A DNA stretch of 64,000 nt, from assembly GCA_900546365.1 (NCBI GenBank), contig URCF01000007.1:66165-130164 (forward strand). Reading direction: 5' to 3'. The notes beneath the pieces are model-generated. The model ran no database searches. It was not told the DNA's origin and saw only the letters and a program-made list of their open reading frames with translations. The stretch is from an uncultured Porphyromonadaceae bacterium (lineage in GTDB: Bacteria; Bacteroidota; Bacteroidia; Bacteroidales; Muribaculaceae). Below, piece by piece: positions 24,688-33,252 of the stretch; the stretch's first letter is position 1, and every line of letters begins with the position of its first letter. A program made the position numbers and the translations under genes.

Positions 24688-25874
24688 TTGCCTCTGCGGA
24701 GAGTTATCACTGTGATTTCAGGGGTGGCGCCAAACCGCATCGGGAGCGCCACGGTACCCATGCCGATGTTGACATACAGTTTATGGGTGGACTTGGAATC
24801 CTCGTATAGTCCACCCCAGGTGTCGTAGCGCCACGCAGCTGGTGACAGACCGAACATTTCAATCTGCATGGCGTGGGTGTGACCCGACAAGGCAAGTGCC
24901 ACATTCACACTGTCGTTATCGGCGATATCCGTGCACCAATGAGCAGGATTGTGAGTGAGCAGCAACTTTGTAACATCATCATTCAGCGAGGGATAAGAAT
25001 CAGGTAAAGAGCCATATACAGTGAAAGGCGGGTCACCTACATTTTCCACTCCGATAAGAGCTATGGAGTCGTTGCCGGCGCGAAGCATACAATGTTCGTT
25101 GCGAAGCAACCGCCATCCCATGGCAGCCTGCAATGAATCCATCATCACCATGTTCTGCGCCTTATGCTCTTCCGAAGGCCATTCGCTGTAGTCGCCGTAG
25201 TCATGATTGCCGAGAATGGAATACACGCCATCCTTCGCGCGGAGCCGCGACAGGGGGCGTACAAACGGTGGGAGTTCGGATGTGCGGCGGTTTACAATGT
25301 CGCCGGTGAACACTACCAGGTCACCGTCAAGGCTGTTGATTTTGTCCACCACTTTGCTAACGTACGTAGTGTCAGTGCCGTATGTGCCGACATGGAGGTC
25401 GGAAAACTGGATCAGGCGATAGCCGTCAAACGCTTCGGGCAATCCGGCAATCTCCACCTCCACCTCTCTCACCTGCATACGGTAGCGGTTGACAAGCGCG
25501 CCCCACCACATTCCGACAAACAGGAGCACCGAGAGGCCGCCCCCGACATACGAGAGCCAACTCCACCGTTTGCGCCTCAGGAGCAACGGAATAGCTGAAA
25601 CAAGATCAAATACCACAAACAGCAATTTCGGCACATATACCGACATGAACCCGAACAGCAGCCACATAACGGTGAGCAAAGCCTCCTCGCTGCCATCGCG
25701 CCTCGGAAGGCACAACGCCACCACGAGCAACAGATACATCACCACGCTGCCCCACAACTGCACACGGCTCCACAGCCTGAGGGTCAATCGCTTGACAGTC
25801 TGCCGATACAGATACCAATCAGCAAGCAAGCATGCCACCACAGCAAGAACCAGCGGCAGATAATAGACTCGCAT
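24684..25874 (-). CDS. Membrane-anchored metallophosphoesterase (YkuE-like)
   Basis: 396 residues. Four hydrophobic helices fill the first ~130. A calcineurin-like phosphoesterase domain follows, with the full metal set: FSDLHVG (D-x-H), VFTGDIVN (GD), LGNHDYGDY (GNHD), LLTHNP and ALSGHTHAMQIE (GHTH). The catalytic domain is either periplasmic or cytoplasmic depending on the helix count; similar proteins are exported. The substrate is unknown (UDP-diacylglucosamine or phospholipid-type hydrolysis has been proposed for relatives). Coupled to folK by a 4-nt overlap and 7 nt from the acyltransferase gene. Confidence 0.9.
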   Translation of the reverse strand: MRVYYLPLVLAVVACLLADWYLYRQTVKRLTLRLWSRVQLWGSVVMYLLLVVALCLPRRDGSEEALLTVMWLLFGFMSVYVPKLLFVVFDLVSAIPLLLRRKRWSWLSYVGGGLSVLLFVGMWWGALVNRYRMQVREVEVEIAGLPEAFDGYRLIQFSDLHVGTYGTDTTYVSKVVDKINSLDGDLVVFTGDIVNRRTSELPPFVRPLSRLRAKDGVYSILGNHDYGDYSEWPSEEHKAQNMVMMDSLQAAMGWRLLRNEHCMLRAGNDSIALIGVENVGDPPFTVYGSLPDSYPSLNDDVTKLLLTHNPAHWCTDIADNDSVNVALALSGHTHAMQIEMFGLSPAAWRYDTWGGLYEDSKSTHKLYVNIGMGTVALPMRFGATPEITVITLRRGK

Positions 25875-25881
25875 TTTCAGA

Positions 25882-27081
25882 TTATTTTACAGGAGCATCA
25901 CCGGATGCCTTGGCACATGTTTGCCCCGTAGCCACAAGCTTGTTGCGCAGCGGATTGGCATACATCTGCAGCATCATTTCATGCATAAACTCGCGGTCAA
26001 GCTTCGACACATCGGGCAGCTTCACCTTATCAAGCTGGGCATTGATATAATCCTCAAACCCTCGCTGCATCTCCGGTGAATACATCTCGCCATACTGACG
26101 TGTGTGGTGAAGCATATCGTAGGCCACATAGTTGACCGGGAAAATCTTGTAACCCGAATGAATCGCACAGTCCACCATAGCGCAAATCCTTCTGACAGTT
26201 TCAATCTTGTCGGTTGACTCGAGCAGCGGCTGAAGCTGGGAGTTGATGCACGGGGCGAACTGGAAATGCACTCTTCCCTTCTGTCCGAGGAGCCCGGTCT
26301 CCATACTCAGGAGGTCATCGTGCTGACATTTCTTGAACTCGGGGTCAAGACGCTTCAGCAAAAATTCCCTGGCCTTGAGATAGTCGTTGGGATCGTACTC
26401 GTAGCTTATCGACACAGGCATGAGGTTGATTTCGCTCACATTCTGCGCCACACTGCCTCCACCGGCAAGTCCGAGCATCTTCACAAGGCTCTCCTGCGTC
26501 ATGTCGTTGGAGTCCTTGGCACGCCCTTCGCGCTGGGCAATCCACACACTCTCATGCTTTTGGTTGATGGCAAAATGTATGTACGCCGACAATTGCTTGG
26601 CAGCCTCAAGCGCCTGGGTGAGACGGAGGTTGCGCTTTACAATAAAACTCTTGTTGAGCTTCACAAGGTCAGTGATCCATTCATAAATCAGCAGATTGTT
26701 GCCGATAGCCACCTCGGAAGTGCGGATATTGCTCTTTAGCAGACAAAAGTTGAGAAACGAAGCATCGAGCACTATGTCCCTATGGTTGGTGATATAAGTG
26801 TTGCTCACACCGGACTTCACATTCTCGATACCGTCGAAAGTGATGCCATCGGTGGTTTTGTGCATCAGCATCTCAATGAAGGGACGCATCACCTGGGTTT
26901 GAAATGTCTCCTTGTCCGGAACGGCAAGCAGATTGTCCACAAATCCGGGGAAATCCACCCCGGGCATCACATACCGCACGGCATGCTCAAACCCCGGTTC
27001 CTTCACCAGCATTGACATCTTTTCCTTGAATTGGCTATCGTCGAAGGGGGCTATATCGCTGAAATCGTATTCGTTACTCAT
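25882..27081 (-). CDS. PlsC-type acyltransferase family protein
   Basis: 399 residues. The acyltransferase block I motif is visible as NHRDIVLD (~127-134, H-x4-D). Block II/III-like segments follow: FIVKRNLRLTQALEAAKQLSAYI and WIAQREGRAKDSNDMTQESLVKML. The C-terminal half resembles the large Bacteroidota 1-acyl-glycerol-3-phosphate acyltransferase-like proteins and is otherwise featureless. A role in phospholipid or surface-lipid acylation is inferred. Promoter at 27116-27123; it heads the acyltransferase-phosphoesterase-folK operon. Confidence 0.8.
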   Translation of the reverse strand: MSNEYDFSDIAPFDDSQFKEKMSMLVKEPGFEHAVRYVMPGVDFPGFVDNLLAVPDKETFQTQVMRPFIEMLMHKTTDGITFDGIENVKSGVSNTYITNHRDIVLDASFLNFCLLKSNIRTSEVAIGNNLLIYEWITDLVKLNKSFIVKRNLRLTQALEAAKQLSAYIHFAINQKHESVWIAQREGRAKDSNDMTQESLVKMLGLAGGGSVAQNVSEINLMPVSISYEYDPNDYLKAREFLLKRLDPEFKKCQHDDLLSMETGLLGQKGRVHFQFAPCINSQLQPLLESTDKIETVRRICAMVDCAIHSGYKIFPVNYVAYDMLHHTRQYGEMYSPEMQRGFEDYINAQLDKVKLPDVSKLDREFMHEMMLQMYANPLRNKLVATGQTCAKASGDAPVK

Positions 27082-27115
27082 AATTCCGCTTGATTAGGAG
27101 TGGAAAATTGAGTTT

Positions 27116-27123
27116 CAAAGTTA
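27116..27123 (-). promoter_or_regulatory. Promoter of the acyltransferase operon
   Basis: TAACTTTG on the minus strand, 34 nt before the ATG at 27081. Confidence 0.6.
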
Positions 27124-27185
27124 CAATTTTTCTCGCATATAGCGGGTTTCTGTTAGTAAATTTTAACCACGTTACAGCCACAGCC

Positions 27186-28250
27186 TCATTTTCGGCTCGA
27201 TATATAGGCTCGCCAACGGTCAATCATAGCCGTCATATCAGCCGGCACTTCCGAGCTGAAAAACATCTCCTTGCCTGTGCGCGGATGCACGAAGCCAAGG
27301 GTGCGGGCATGGAGAGCCTGACGCGGACACAGGGCAAAACAGTTCTCCACAAACTTCTTGTACATAGCCGTGCGCTCGCCTCTGAGCACCTCGTCACCGC
27401 CATATCGGGAATCATTGAGCAGCGGGTGGCCGATATGCTTCATGTGGACACGAATCTGGTGAGTGCGCCCGGTTTCAAGCACGCATCTCACCACCGACAC
27501 ATATCCAAGATTTTCAAGCAGATGGTAGTGCGTCACGGCGTGCTTGCCTTGACTTCCGTCAGGAAACACCGCCATCTGCAGCCTATCCTTAGGATTGCGC
27601 CCCACGTGCCCCACGATGGTTCCGTTCTCGGGATCGGGCACGCCCCACACCACAGCCACATACTCACGTTTGGTGGTCTTGTTGAAAAACTGCTTTCCGA
27701 GATTGGTTTTGGCATCAGGAGTCTTGGCCACCACCAATAGTCCTGAGGTATCCTTATCGATACGGTGCACCAGCCCCATGCGGGGGTCCGACACATCATA
27801 GTCGGGATTGTCGCGGAAATGCCATGCGAGAGCGTTGACCAGAGTGCCGGTGTAATTTCCGTGTCCGGGATGCACCACAAGTCCGGCGGGTTTGTTCACC
27901 ACGAGCAGATCCTCATCCTCATACACAATGTCGAGCGGAATATCCTCAGCCACAATCTCAAACTCGTAGCGCGGACGGTCCATCACCACACTCACCACAT
28001 CGAGCGGCTTCACCCTGTAGTTGCTCTTCACAGGCTTGCCGTTGACAAGAATACATCCGGCATCAGCCGCCTGCTGCACACGGTTCCGCGACGACTTCTC
28101 AAGCCTAAGCACCAGGAATTTGTCAACTCTCAGCAGCTGCTGACCCTTGTCAGCCACAAACCTGAAATGCTCATACAGCCCATCGCCCCCGTCGCCATAG
28201 TTCTCCTCAATCCCCTCGATATCCTCGATATCCTCAATATCTTCAGCCAT
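27186..28250 (-). CDS. RluA/RluD-family 23S rRNA pseudouridine synthase
   Basis: 354 residues from ATG 28250 (an upstream in-frame TTG is less likely). S4 RNA-binding domain at ~30-95 (LLRVDKFLVLRLEKSSRNRVQQAADAGCILVNG). The catalytic domain has HRIDKDTSGLLVVAKT, where Asp is the nucleophile, and the C-terminal ETGRTHQIRVHMKHIGHPLLND motif. Length and S4 domain point to RluD, which modifies helix 69 of 23S rRNA. The first ~20 residues are an acidic repeat built from a 9-bp DNA repeat. The gene follows the PASTA protein gene by 6 nt. Confidence 0.92.
   Translation of the reverse strand: MAEDIEDIEDIEGIEENYGDGGDGLYEHFRFVADKGQQLLRVDKFLVLRLEKSSRNRVQQAADAGCILVNGKPVKSNYRVKPLDVVSVVMDRPRYEFEIVAEDIPLDIVYEDEDLLVVNKPAGLVVHPGHGNYTGTLVNALAWHFRDNPDYDVSDPRMGLVHRIDKDTSGLLVVAKTPDAKTNLGKQFFNKTTKREYVAVVWGVPDPENGTIVGHVGRNPKDRLQMAVFPDGSQGKHAVTHYHLLENLGYVSVVRCVLETGRTHQIRVHMKHIGHPLLNDSRYGGDEVLRGERTAMYKKFVENCFALCPRQALHARTLGFVHPRTGKEMFFSSEVPADMTAMIDRWRAYISSRK
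28208..28247 (-). repeat. Short 9-bp tandem repeat in the RluD N terminus
   Basis: Imperfect copies of GATATCGAG encode D-I-E three times in succession plus G-I-E just after the start codon. Such an in-frame repeat could change copy number without breaking the frame. Confidence 0.65.
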
Positions 28251-28256
28251 GCGCAA

Positions 28257-28877
28257 TCAATTGAGGTCCAGGAAATCAGATTCGGGAATATCTATATCTA
28301 TGGAGTCACCGGCTTCCTCCTGCATGCCGGCACCCACCTCTATCACCACCTTGCTTGTGGTGGGGATACGGGCTCCGGGCATCAGACGATGACCGTCGCG
28401 GGTCACATTCAGCACAAGGTCCTGATATTCCGACGGCACCTCGCGCACCTCTATATCCTTGATGCCCAACCCCTCGAGTATCGAGCGAGCCTGACGCAGC
28501 GACATATCGGTGAGCGCGGGAATTGTCACGCTGCGCGGTGTGAAAGCATTGACTGTGAGATACACTGTGCGGCCGTGCTTCACCTTGGTGCTGACTTTCG
28601 GATTCTGCTCCACCACCATGCCGGGCGATGCGGAATTATCGTACACAGAGTCACTAAGCTCCACCACAAACCCCTCGGCCTCAAGCTTCTGCACAGCCTC
28701 ATCATAACTTACGCGGCGCACATCCGGCACCTCTTGATACTCTCCGTGACCGGTCCATACATCAAGCCACACAGTGCCAAGCCACAACAGCAGCACACCG
28801 AGCAGAATCATGGCCAGCAAATTGAGCAAAATCTTCATGCCGAGCTTCATCGGCTTCTTAGGGTTTTGGGTATCCAT
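28257..28877 (-). CDS. Membrane-anchored PASTA domain protein
   Basis: 206 residues: a short cytoplasmic N terminus, one transmembrane helix (~14-37, ILLNLLAMILLGVLLLWLGTVWL), then two PASTA-like domains (EVPDVRRVSYDEAVQKLEAEGFVVEL and TIPALTDMSLRQARSILEGLG), ending in an acidic tail. PASTA domains bind muropeptides or the penicillin-binding protein context. Here no kinase or PBP domain is attached, as is usual for the small Bacteroidota PASTA proteins. It lies between the DUF1846 gene (3 nt) and rluD-like gene (6 nt), so all three form an operon. Confidence 0.88.
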   Translation of the reverse strand: MDTQNPKKPMKLGMKILLNLLAMILLGVLLLWLGTVWLDVWTGHGEYQEVPDVRRVSYDEAVQKLEAEGFVVELSDSVYDNSASPGMVVEQNPKVSTKVKHGRTVYLTVNAFTPRSVTIPALTDMSLRQARSILEGLGIKDIEVREVPSEYQDLVLNVTRDGHRLMPGARIPTTSKVVIEVGAGMQEEAGDSIDIDIPESDFLDLN

Positions 28878-28880
28878 AGT

Positions 28881-30350
28881 CTATTTTTTCTGTTTTTTCA
28901 CCGGATCGCAAGTCAGTCCCACACCAAGTTTCTTGAACACCTTATGGTCCACCTCGCCGAGCATCACAGTGCAATGCACCTGACATCCGTCCAGCTCCGG
29001 CAGTTTCTCCAGGGCGCGACGACAGTTTTCATCGTGAGTACTGAGCACCGAGAGTGCCACAAGCACCTCATCCGTATGCAGTCTTGGGTTGCGGCTTCTT
29101 AAATAATGTGTCTTTGTGTGCTGGATAGGCTCTATCATCTGCTGAGGTATAAGCTTCACGCCATGGTCGATGCCGGCCAAATATTTCGTAGCATTGAGAA
29201 TGAGCGCAGCACTCGGGCCGAGAAGCACACTCGTTTCAGCAGTGATGATAGTGCCGTCACCGAGCTCTATAGCCGAGCAAGGCACTCCGCTCGCATCAGC
29301 ACGCTCTTTGGCGGCCACGGTGCAGCGGCGGTAGGTGGTGTCAATCTTCGCCTGCTTCATCAGCAGCGCAATCTTGTTCACCTCGTTCTCGTTTCCCTCG
29401 CCAAGAGCCATACGGTCGAGAGCGGTATAATAGCGGCGTATAATCTCGTTTTTTGAAGCCTCGCAGCACACCTCGTCATCGTTGATACAGAATCCCACCA
29501 TATTCACACCCATGTCAGTGGGCGATTTGTACGGATTCTCGCCATAAATACCCTCAAACAGAGCATTCAGCACAGGGAATATCTCAATGTCGCGGTTGTA
29601 GTTGATGGCAGTTTTGCCATACGCTTCAAGATGGAACGGGTCAATCATGTTCACATCGTTGAGGTCGGCTGTGGCGGCTTCGTATGCAATATTCACAGGG
29701 TGCTTGAGCGGAAGGCTCCACACAGGGAACGTTTCAAATTTGGCATATCCGGCCTCAATACCGCGCTTATGCTCATTGTAGAGCTGACTGAGACACACGG
29801 CCATCTTGCCGCTGCCGGGGCCGGGGGCGGTGACAATCACCAGCGGACGGGTGGTTTCCACATAATCGTTGCGGCCAAACCCTTCATCGGAGTCAATCAG
29901 CCCCACATTTGTGGGATAGCCATCGATGGTATAATGTATATAGGTAGTGATGCCAAGACGGCTCAGCTTGGCGCGGAACGCATCGGCGCTGCTCTGGCCA
30001 TTGTAGTGGGTCACCACCACCGAGCTCACAAGAAATCCGCGCTTCTGAAACTCCTCCCTGAGCCTCAGCACATCCATATCGTAGGTGATGCCCAAATCCT
30101 GACGCACCTTGTTTTTCTCGATATCGAGCGCACTGATCACAATCACTATTTCAGCATGGTCGCCCAGCTGACTGAGCATACGCAACTTGCTGTCAGGCTG
30201 AAAACCCGGCAGCACCCGGCTCGCATGGTAGTCGTCAAACAGTTTGCCACCAAGTTCAAGATAAAGCTTGTTGCCAAACTTGGCAATGCGCTCTTTAATG
30301 TGCTCAGACTGTATTCTGAGATACTTATCGTTGTCAAATCCGTATTTCAT
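28881..30350 (-). CDS. DUF1846 family protein
   Basis: 489 residues, cytoplasmic. Starts MKYGFDNDKYLRIQSEHIKERI, the conserved DUF1846 opening, and has a glycine-rich nucleotide-binding-like loop TAPGPGSGKMAVCLSQLYNEH (~174) and the C-terminal VKLIPQQMIEPIQHTKTHYL block. A structure is known for family members (UPF0371), but no accepted activity; weak similarity to P-loop proteins has been noted. It is first in the DUF1846-PASTA-RluD operon, with a promoter so close (box ends 9 nt before ATG) that the mRNA should be nearly leaderless. Confidence 0.92.
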   Translation of the reverse strand: MKYGFDNDKYLRIQSEHIKERIAKFGNKLYLELGGKLFDDYHASRVLPGFQPDSKLRMLSQLGDHAEIVIVISALDIEKNKVRQDLGITYDMDVLRLREEFQKRGFLVSSVVVTHYNGQSSADAFRAKLSRLGITTYIHYTIDGYPTNVGLIDSDEGFGRNDYVETTRPLVIVTAPGPGSGKMAVCLSQLYNEHKRGIEAGYAKFETFPVWSLPLKHPVNIAYEAATADLNDVNMIDPFHLEAYGKTAINYNRDIEIFPVLNALFEGIYGENPYKSPTDMGVNMVGFCINDDEVCCEASKNEIIRRYYTALDRMALGEGNENEVNKIALLMKQAKIDTTYRRCTVAAKERADASGVPCSAIELGDGTIITAETSVLLGPSAALILNATKYLAGIDHGVKLIPQQMIEPIQHTKTHYLRSRNPRLHTDEVLVALSVLSTHDENCRRALEKLPELDGCQVHCTVMLGEVDHKVFKKLGVGLTCDPVKKQKK

Positions 30351-30359
30351 AACGGATTA

Positions 30360-30367
30360 CAAAGGTA
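30360..30367 (-). promoter_or_regulatory. Promoter of the DUF1846 operon
   Basis: TACCTTTG on the minus strand; its last base is 9 nt from the first base of the ATG at 30350. Confidence 0.6.
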
Positions 30368-30482
30368 AACGATTTTGTCCACATCACCAAAAAAATCTTT
30401 CAACAACATCACCATCAGCCCTTAGGTTGATTTTTTTAATTTTATTAAGCACCAAACACTGCACGGAATGGAAGAAAATTTG

Positions 30483-30490
30483 TAACTTTG
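30483..30490 (+). promoter_or_regulatory. bamD promoter -7 box
   Basis: TAACTTTG, 21 nt before the ATG at 30512. It excludes the longer reading frame opening at 30488. Confidence 0.6.
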
Positions 30491-30511
30491 CACACTGCAA
30501 CAATATATGCA

Positions 30512-31318
30512 ATGAATATCAGAACTCTAATCATCACTATGCTCGCCGCTGTATGCCTCACCTCCTGCGGCGAATATCAACGCGCACAAAAGAGCACCGA
30601 CTACGACTACAAGCTCGACTATGCCAAGCGCGCATTTGAGCAAAAAAAATATGTGCAGGCAGCCACTGTGCTTCAGGATGTAGTCACTGTGTTCAAAGGC
30701 ACAGAGAAAGCCGAGGACGCACTCTATCTGCTGGCTCTAAGCAACTATGAGAACAAAGATTATGTGAACTCAGGCGCATATTTCAAAACCTACTACACCC
30801 GCTATCCGCGAGGAAAATACACCGAGCTCGCACGATTCTACAGCGGCTACGGCTACTATCTCGACTCGCCCGACCCCCAGCTCGACCAAAGCGACACCAT
30901 GCGCGGCATCGAGGAGCTGCAGGCGTTCCTTGACTACTACCCTAAAAGCGACAAGGTGAGCATAGCTCAAAACGCCATCTTCGAGCTACAGGACAAGCTC
31001 ACCCTCAAGGAGCTGCAGAACGCTCAGCTCTACTACAACCTCGGCAACTATATGGGCAACAACTACGAATCAGCTATCATCGTGGCCAAGAATGCCATCA
31101 AGAACTACCCCTACTCGCGCTACAAGGAGGACCTCGAGATGCTCGTGCTCAAATCCCGCTATCAGGAAGCCGCGCAGAGCGTGGACGAGAAAAAGGCCTC
31201 GCGCTTCCGCGATGTGGTGGATGAATACTATTCGTTTATCAACAACTACCCTGACAGCCCCAACCGCAAGGAAGCCGACAACATCCTGAAAATAGCGCGC
31301 AACTACGCTTCCGAATAA
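30512..31318 (+). CDS. bamD: Outer membrane assembly lipoprotein BamD
   Basis: 268 residues from ATG 30512. Lipoprotein signal peptide MNIRTLIITMLAAVCLTSCG, with Cys at ~19 as the lipidated residue. TPR-like helical repeats follow (FEQKKYVQAATVLQDVV, ALSNYENKDYVNSGAYFKTYYTRYPRG, YPYSRYKEDLEML), the architecture of BamD/YfiO, which bridges BamA and the rest of the beta-barrel assembly machine in the periplasm. It precedes the omega-like RNA polymerase subunit gene by 40 nt, a frequent neighbour pair in Bacteroidales. Confidence 0.93.
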   Translation: MNIRTLIITMLAAVCLTSCGEYQRAQKSTDYDYKLDYAKRAFEQKKYVQAATVLQDVVTVFKGTEKAEDALYLLALSNYENKDYVNSGAYFKTYYTRYPRGKYTELARFYSGYGYYLDSPDPQLDQSDTMRGIEELQAFLDYYPKSDKVSIAQNAIFELQDKLTLKELQNAQLYYNLGNYMGNNYESAIIVAKNAIKNYPYSRYKEDLEMLVLKSRYQEAAQSVDEKKASRFRDVVDEYYSFINNYPDSPNRKEADNILKIARNYASE

Positions 31319-31358
31319 CCATCACCCGACTAAAACATTATATTCTATATACATAAAT

Positions 31359-31697
31359 ATGGACTACAAGAAAACAAACGCTCCGCTCAACACTGTGACC
31401 CGCGACATGATCGAACTGTCAAGCGACACCGGCAATGTGTATGAAACCGTGAGCATCATCGCAAAACGCGCCAACCAGATTTCCGCCGAGATGAAGCACG
31501 ACCTCGAGAAGAAACTGCAGGAGTTCGACTCACTCAACGACAACCTGGAGGAGATTTCCGAAAACCGTGAGCAGATTGAGATCTCACGCTACTACGAAAA
31601 GCTCCCCAAGCCCACTCTGATTGCCGCACAGGAGTATGTGGACCACAAAATCCACTTCCGCAACCCCGCCAAAGAGCGCAACAACGACGCCGAATAA
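31359..31697 (+). CDS. rpoZ: RNA polymerase omega-like subunit
   Basis: 112 residues starting MDYKKTNAPLNTVTRDMIELSSDTGNVYETVSIIAKRANQIS, which fits the Bacteroidota omega family (conserved VYETV...IAKRANQI block equivalent to the omega helix that latches beta-prime). The middle is a charged helix (DLEKKLQEFDSLNDNLEEISENREQIEISRYYEKLPKPT) specific to this phylum. It acts as a small accessory subunit of RNA polymerase. Cotranscription with bamD is likely; a new promoter for rpsO lies downstream. Confidence 0.88.
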   Translation: MDYKKTNAPLNTVTRDMIELSSDTGNVYETVSIIAKRANQISAEMKHDLEKKLQEFDSLNDNLEEISENREQIEISRYYEKLPKPTLIAAQEYVDHKIHFRNPAKERNNDAE

Positions 31698-31741
31698 CAA
31701 CATTTTTCGGCCAAACGCTTGGCTAAGTCATGCAAAATGGC

Positions 31742-31749
31742 TACCTTTG
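31742..31749 (+). promoter_or_regulatory. rpsO promoter -7 box
   Basis: TACCTTTG, 75 nt before the rpsO ATG. Confidence 0.6.
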
Positions 31750-31753
31750 TGGC

Positions 31754-31783
31754 GCTAAAATTGGGCAGCAGCCTCGCTTTAGC
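31754..31783 (+). promoter_or_regulatory. rpsO: Structured rpsO leader, possible S15 autoregulation
   Basis: GCTAAA pairs with TTTAGC around an inner GGC/GCC stem in the 5' leader. S15 represses its own translation through leader structures in several phyla. That this one does so is inference only. Confidence 0.3.
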
Positions 31784-31824
31784 ACATATATAATTCATTA
31801 TTAACACCTTAAAATTTTCCAAGA

Positions 31825-32100
31825 ATGCATTTGAATTCTGACGAAAAAGTAGAAATCTTTGAGAAATACGGTAAGGGCAAGACTGACACTGGCTCACCCG
31901 AAGCACAGATTGCATTATTCTCAGTCCGTATTGCTCATTTGACTGAGCACCTCAAGTCAAATCACAAAGATTATACCACAGCTCGTGCTCTTAAGGCGTT
32001 GGTAGGTAAGCGTCGTCGTCTTCTTGACTATCTGATTAAGAAAGACATCAACCGCTACCGTGCCATCATCGCTCAAAAAGAGCTTGGTATCAGAAAGTAA
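31825..32100 (+). CDS. rpsO: 30S ribosomal protein S15
   Basis: 91 residues, close to the usual 89. Contains the S15 signature TGSPEAQIALFSVRIAHLTEHLKSNHKDYTTARALKALVGKRRRLLDYLIKKD. It binds the central domain of 16S rRNA and forms an intersubunit bridge. Its codons and AT content differ a little from its neighbours, as is usual for highly expressed genes. Monocistronic between the promoter at 31742 and the terminator at 32137. Confidence 0.98.
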   Translation: MHLNSDEKVEIFEKYGKGKTDTGSPEAQIALFSVRIAHLTEHLKSNHKDYTTARALKALVGKRRRLLDYLIKKDINRYRAIIAQKELGIRK

Positions 32101-32136
32101 TCCCGATAGGGAAACTCTACTTGACGATTACACTTT

Positions 32137-32165
32137 GAAGCTGCCTCCCCACCGGATGCAGCTTC
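32137..32165 (+). terminator. Intrinsic terminator of rpsO
   Basis: GAAGCTGC and GCAGCTTC form an 8-bp stem around a 13-nt loop, followed by ATTGCTTTT. Starts 36 nt after the stop codon. Confidence 0.75.
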
Positions 32166-32208
32166 ATTGCTTTTAATCCAACCTCATTGCCACTTAATTT
32201 AATATATA

Positions 32209-33105
32209 ATGAGTGATTTCAATGCCAAAGGCCACTTGTCGATGATTGGGGCCAATGTGATGTGGGGCGTGATGTCGCCCGTTGCCAAAACCATACTTGC
32301 CACCGGCACCATCACACCGCTGCTGCTCACTGATATGCGTGTAGCCGGAGCAGCTGTGCTATTCTGGATAGCGGCGCTGTTCACACCCCGCGAGCATGTG
32401 CCTCTCGTTGACCTGCTGCGGCTTGCCGGAGCCGCCTGCCTCGGCATCCTGTTCAATCAAGGGTGCTTCATATTCGGCGTGGGGCTATCCTCACCGGGCG
32501 AAGCCTCTATCATCACCACCACCATGCCTATGTGGGTGATGATACTTGCCGCACTGATCCTCAAAGAGCCAATCACATGGAAGAAAGGCGGCGGCATACT
32601 CCTCGGAGCTACAGGCGCCATAATCCTTGTAAGCTCCAATCCCGGCAACGCCGCCACCGGGAGCAACCCCACCTTAGGCGACCTGCTCGTGCTCACCGCT
32701 CAGCTGAGCTACGCACTCTACCTCACACTCTACCGCAACTTCATACGCCGCTATTCGCTGATCACATTGATGAAATGGATGTTCCTGTTTGCCACAATAA
32801 TCGCCATAGGACCAAGCATACCCACATTATTGACAACCGCGTGGGAGAGCATCACCCCAGCCTCATGGCTCGGATGCGCGTATGTGGTGGCCGGAGGCAC
32901 ATTTATGGCATATATATGCGTGATGATAGGACAGAAGAACCTGCGCCCCACCATCGTAGGGATGTACAATTACCTCCAGCCTATCGTGGCCATGACAATA
33001 GGGATATACCTCGGATACGATTCATTCACCGTGTGGAAATCCATAGCTATCCTGCTCATATTTTCAGGAGTGTATCTCGTCACCATCTCCAAAGCCCGCC
33101 ACTGA
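32209..33105 (+). CDS. EamA/DMT-superfamily transporter
   Basis: 298 residues with ten hydrophobic helices in two EamA repeats. GANVMWGVMSPVAKTIL opens the first, and the end of each repeat has the typical MPMWVMILAALILKEPITWKKGGGILLGATGAIIL and LQPIVAMTIGIYLGYDSFTVWKSIAILLIFSGVYLV. Inner-membrane drug/metabolite-type exporter; the substrate cannot be predicted. It stands alone on the plus strand, and downstream lies the IS3 remnant. Confidence 0.9.
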   Translation: MSDFNAKGHLSMIGANVMWGVMSPVAKTILATGTITPLLLTDMRVAGAAVLFWIAALFTPREHVPLVDLLRLAGAACLGILFNQGCFIFGVGLSSPGEASIITTTMPMWVMILAALILKEPITWKKGGGILLGATGAIILVSSNPGNAATGSNPTLGDLLVLTAQLSYALYLTLYRNFIRRYSLITLMKWMFLFATIIAIGPSIPTLLTTAWESITPASWLGCAYVVAGGTFMAYICVMIGQKNLRPTIVGMYNYLQPIVAMTIGIYLGYDSFTVWKSIAILLIFSGVYLVTISKARH

Positions 33106-33160
33106 CATCAATTTAGAATCCATAGGACTTATCCAATCCCCCGAACCAATTGCCCACCAA

Positions 33161-33236
33161 CAAAAAAAAGATCAAATCCCGATTAAAAGGAAAGAGTCCG
33201 GTACAATACCGAACTCTTTCTATAACTGGATAATGT
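33161..33236 (+). mobile_element. IS3 remnant (last ~24 transposase codons)
   Basis: Encodes KKKIKSRLKGKSPVQYRTLSITG-stop, nearly identical to the C terminus of the transposase fragment at 3421. Similarity ends a few bases after the stop codon, before the terminal inverted repeat. It is a relic, not a mobile copy. The piece contains the near-perfect GAAAGAGT/ACTCTTTC hairpin and may now serve as a terminator between convergent genes. Confidence 0.85.
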
Positions 33237-33252
33237 ATAGAGCCTACTGCTT

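Noticed and set aside
27765..29102. 445-codon plus-strand frame opposite the rluD-like, PASTA and DUF1846 genes
   Set aside because: Spans three real minus-strand genes and their junctions; His-rich translation typical of antisense frames in GC-rich DNA.
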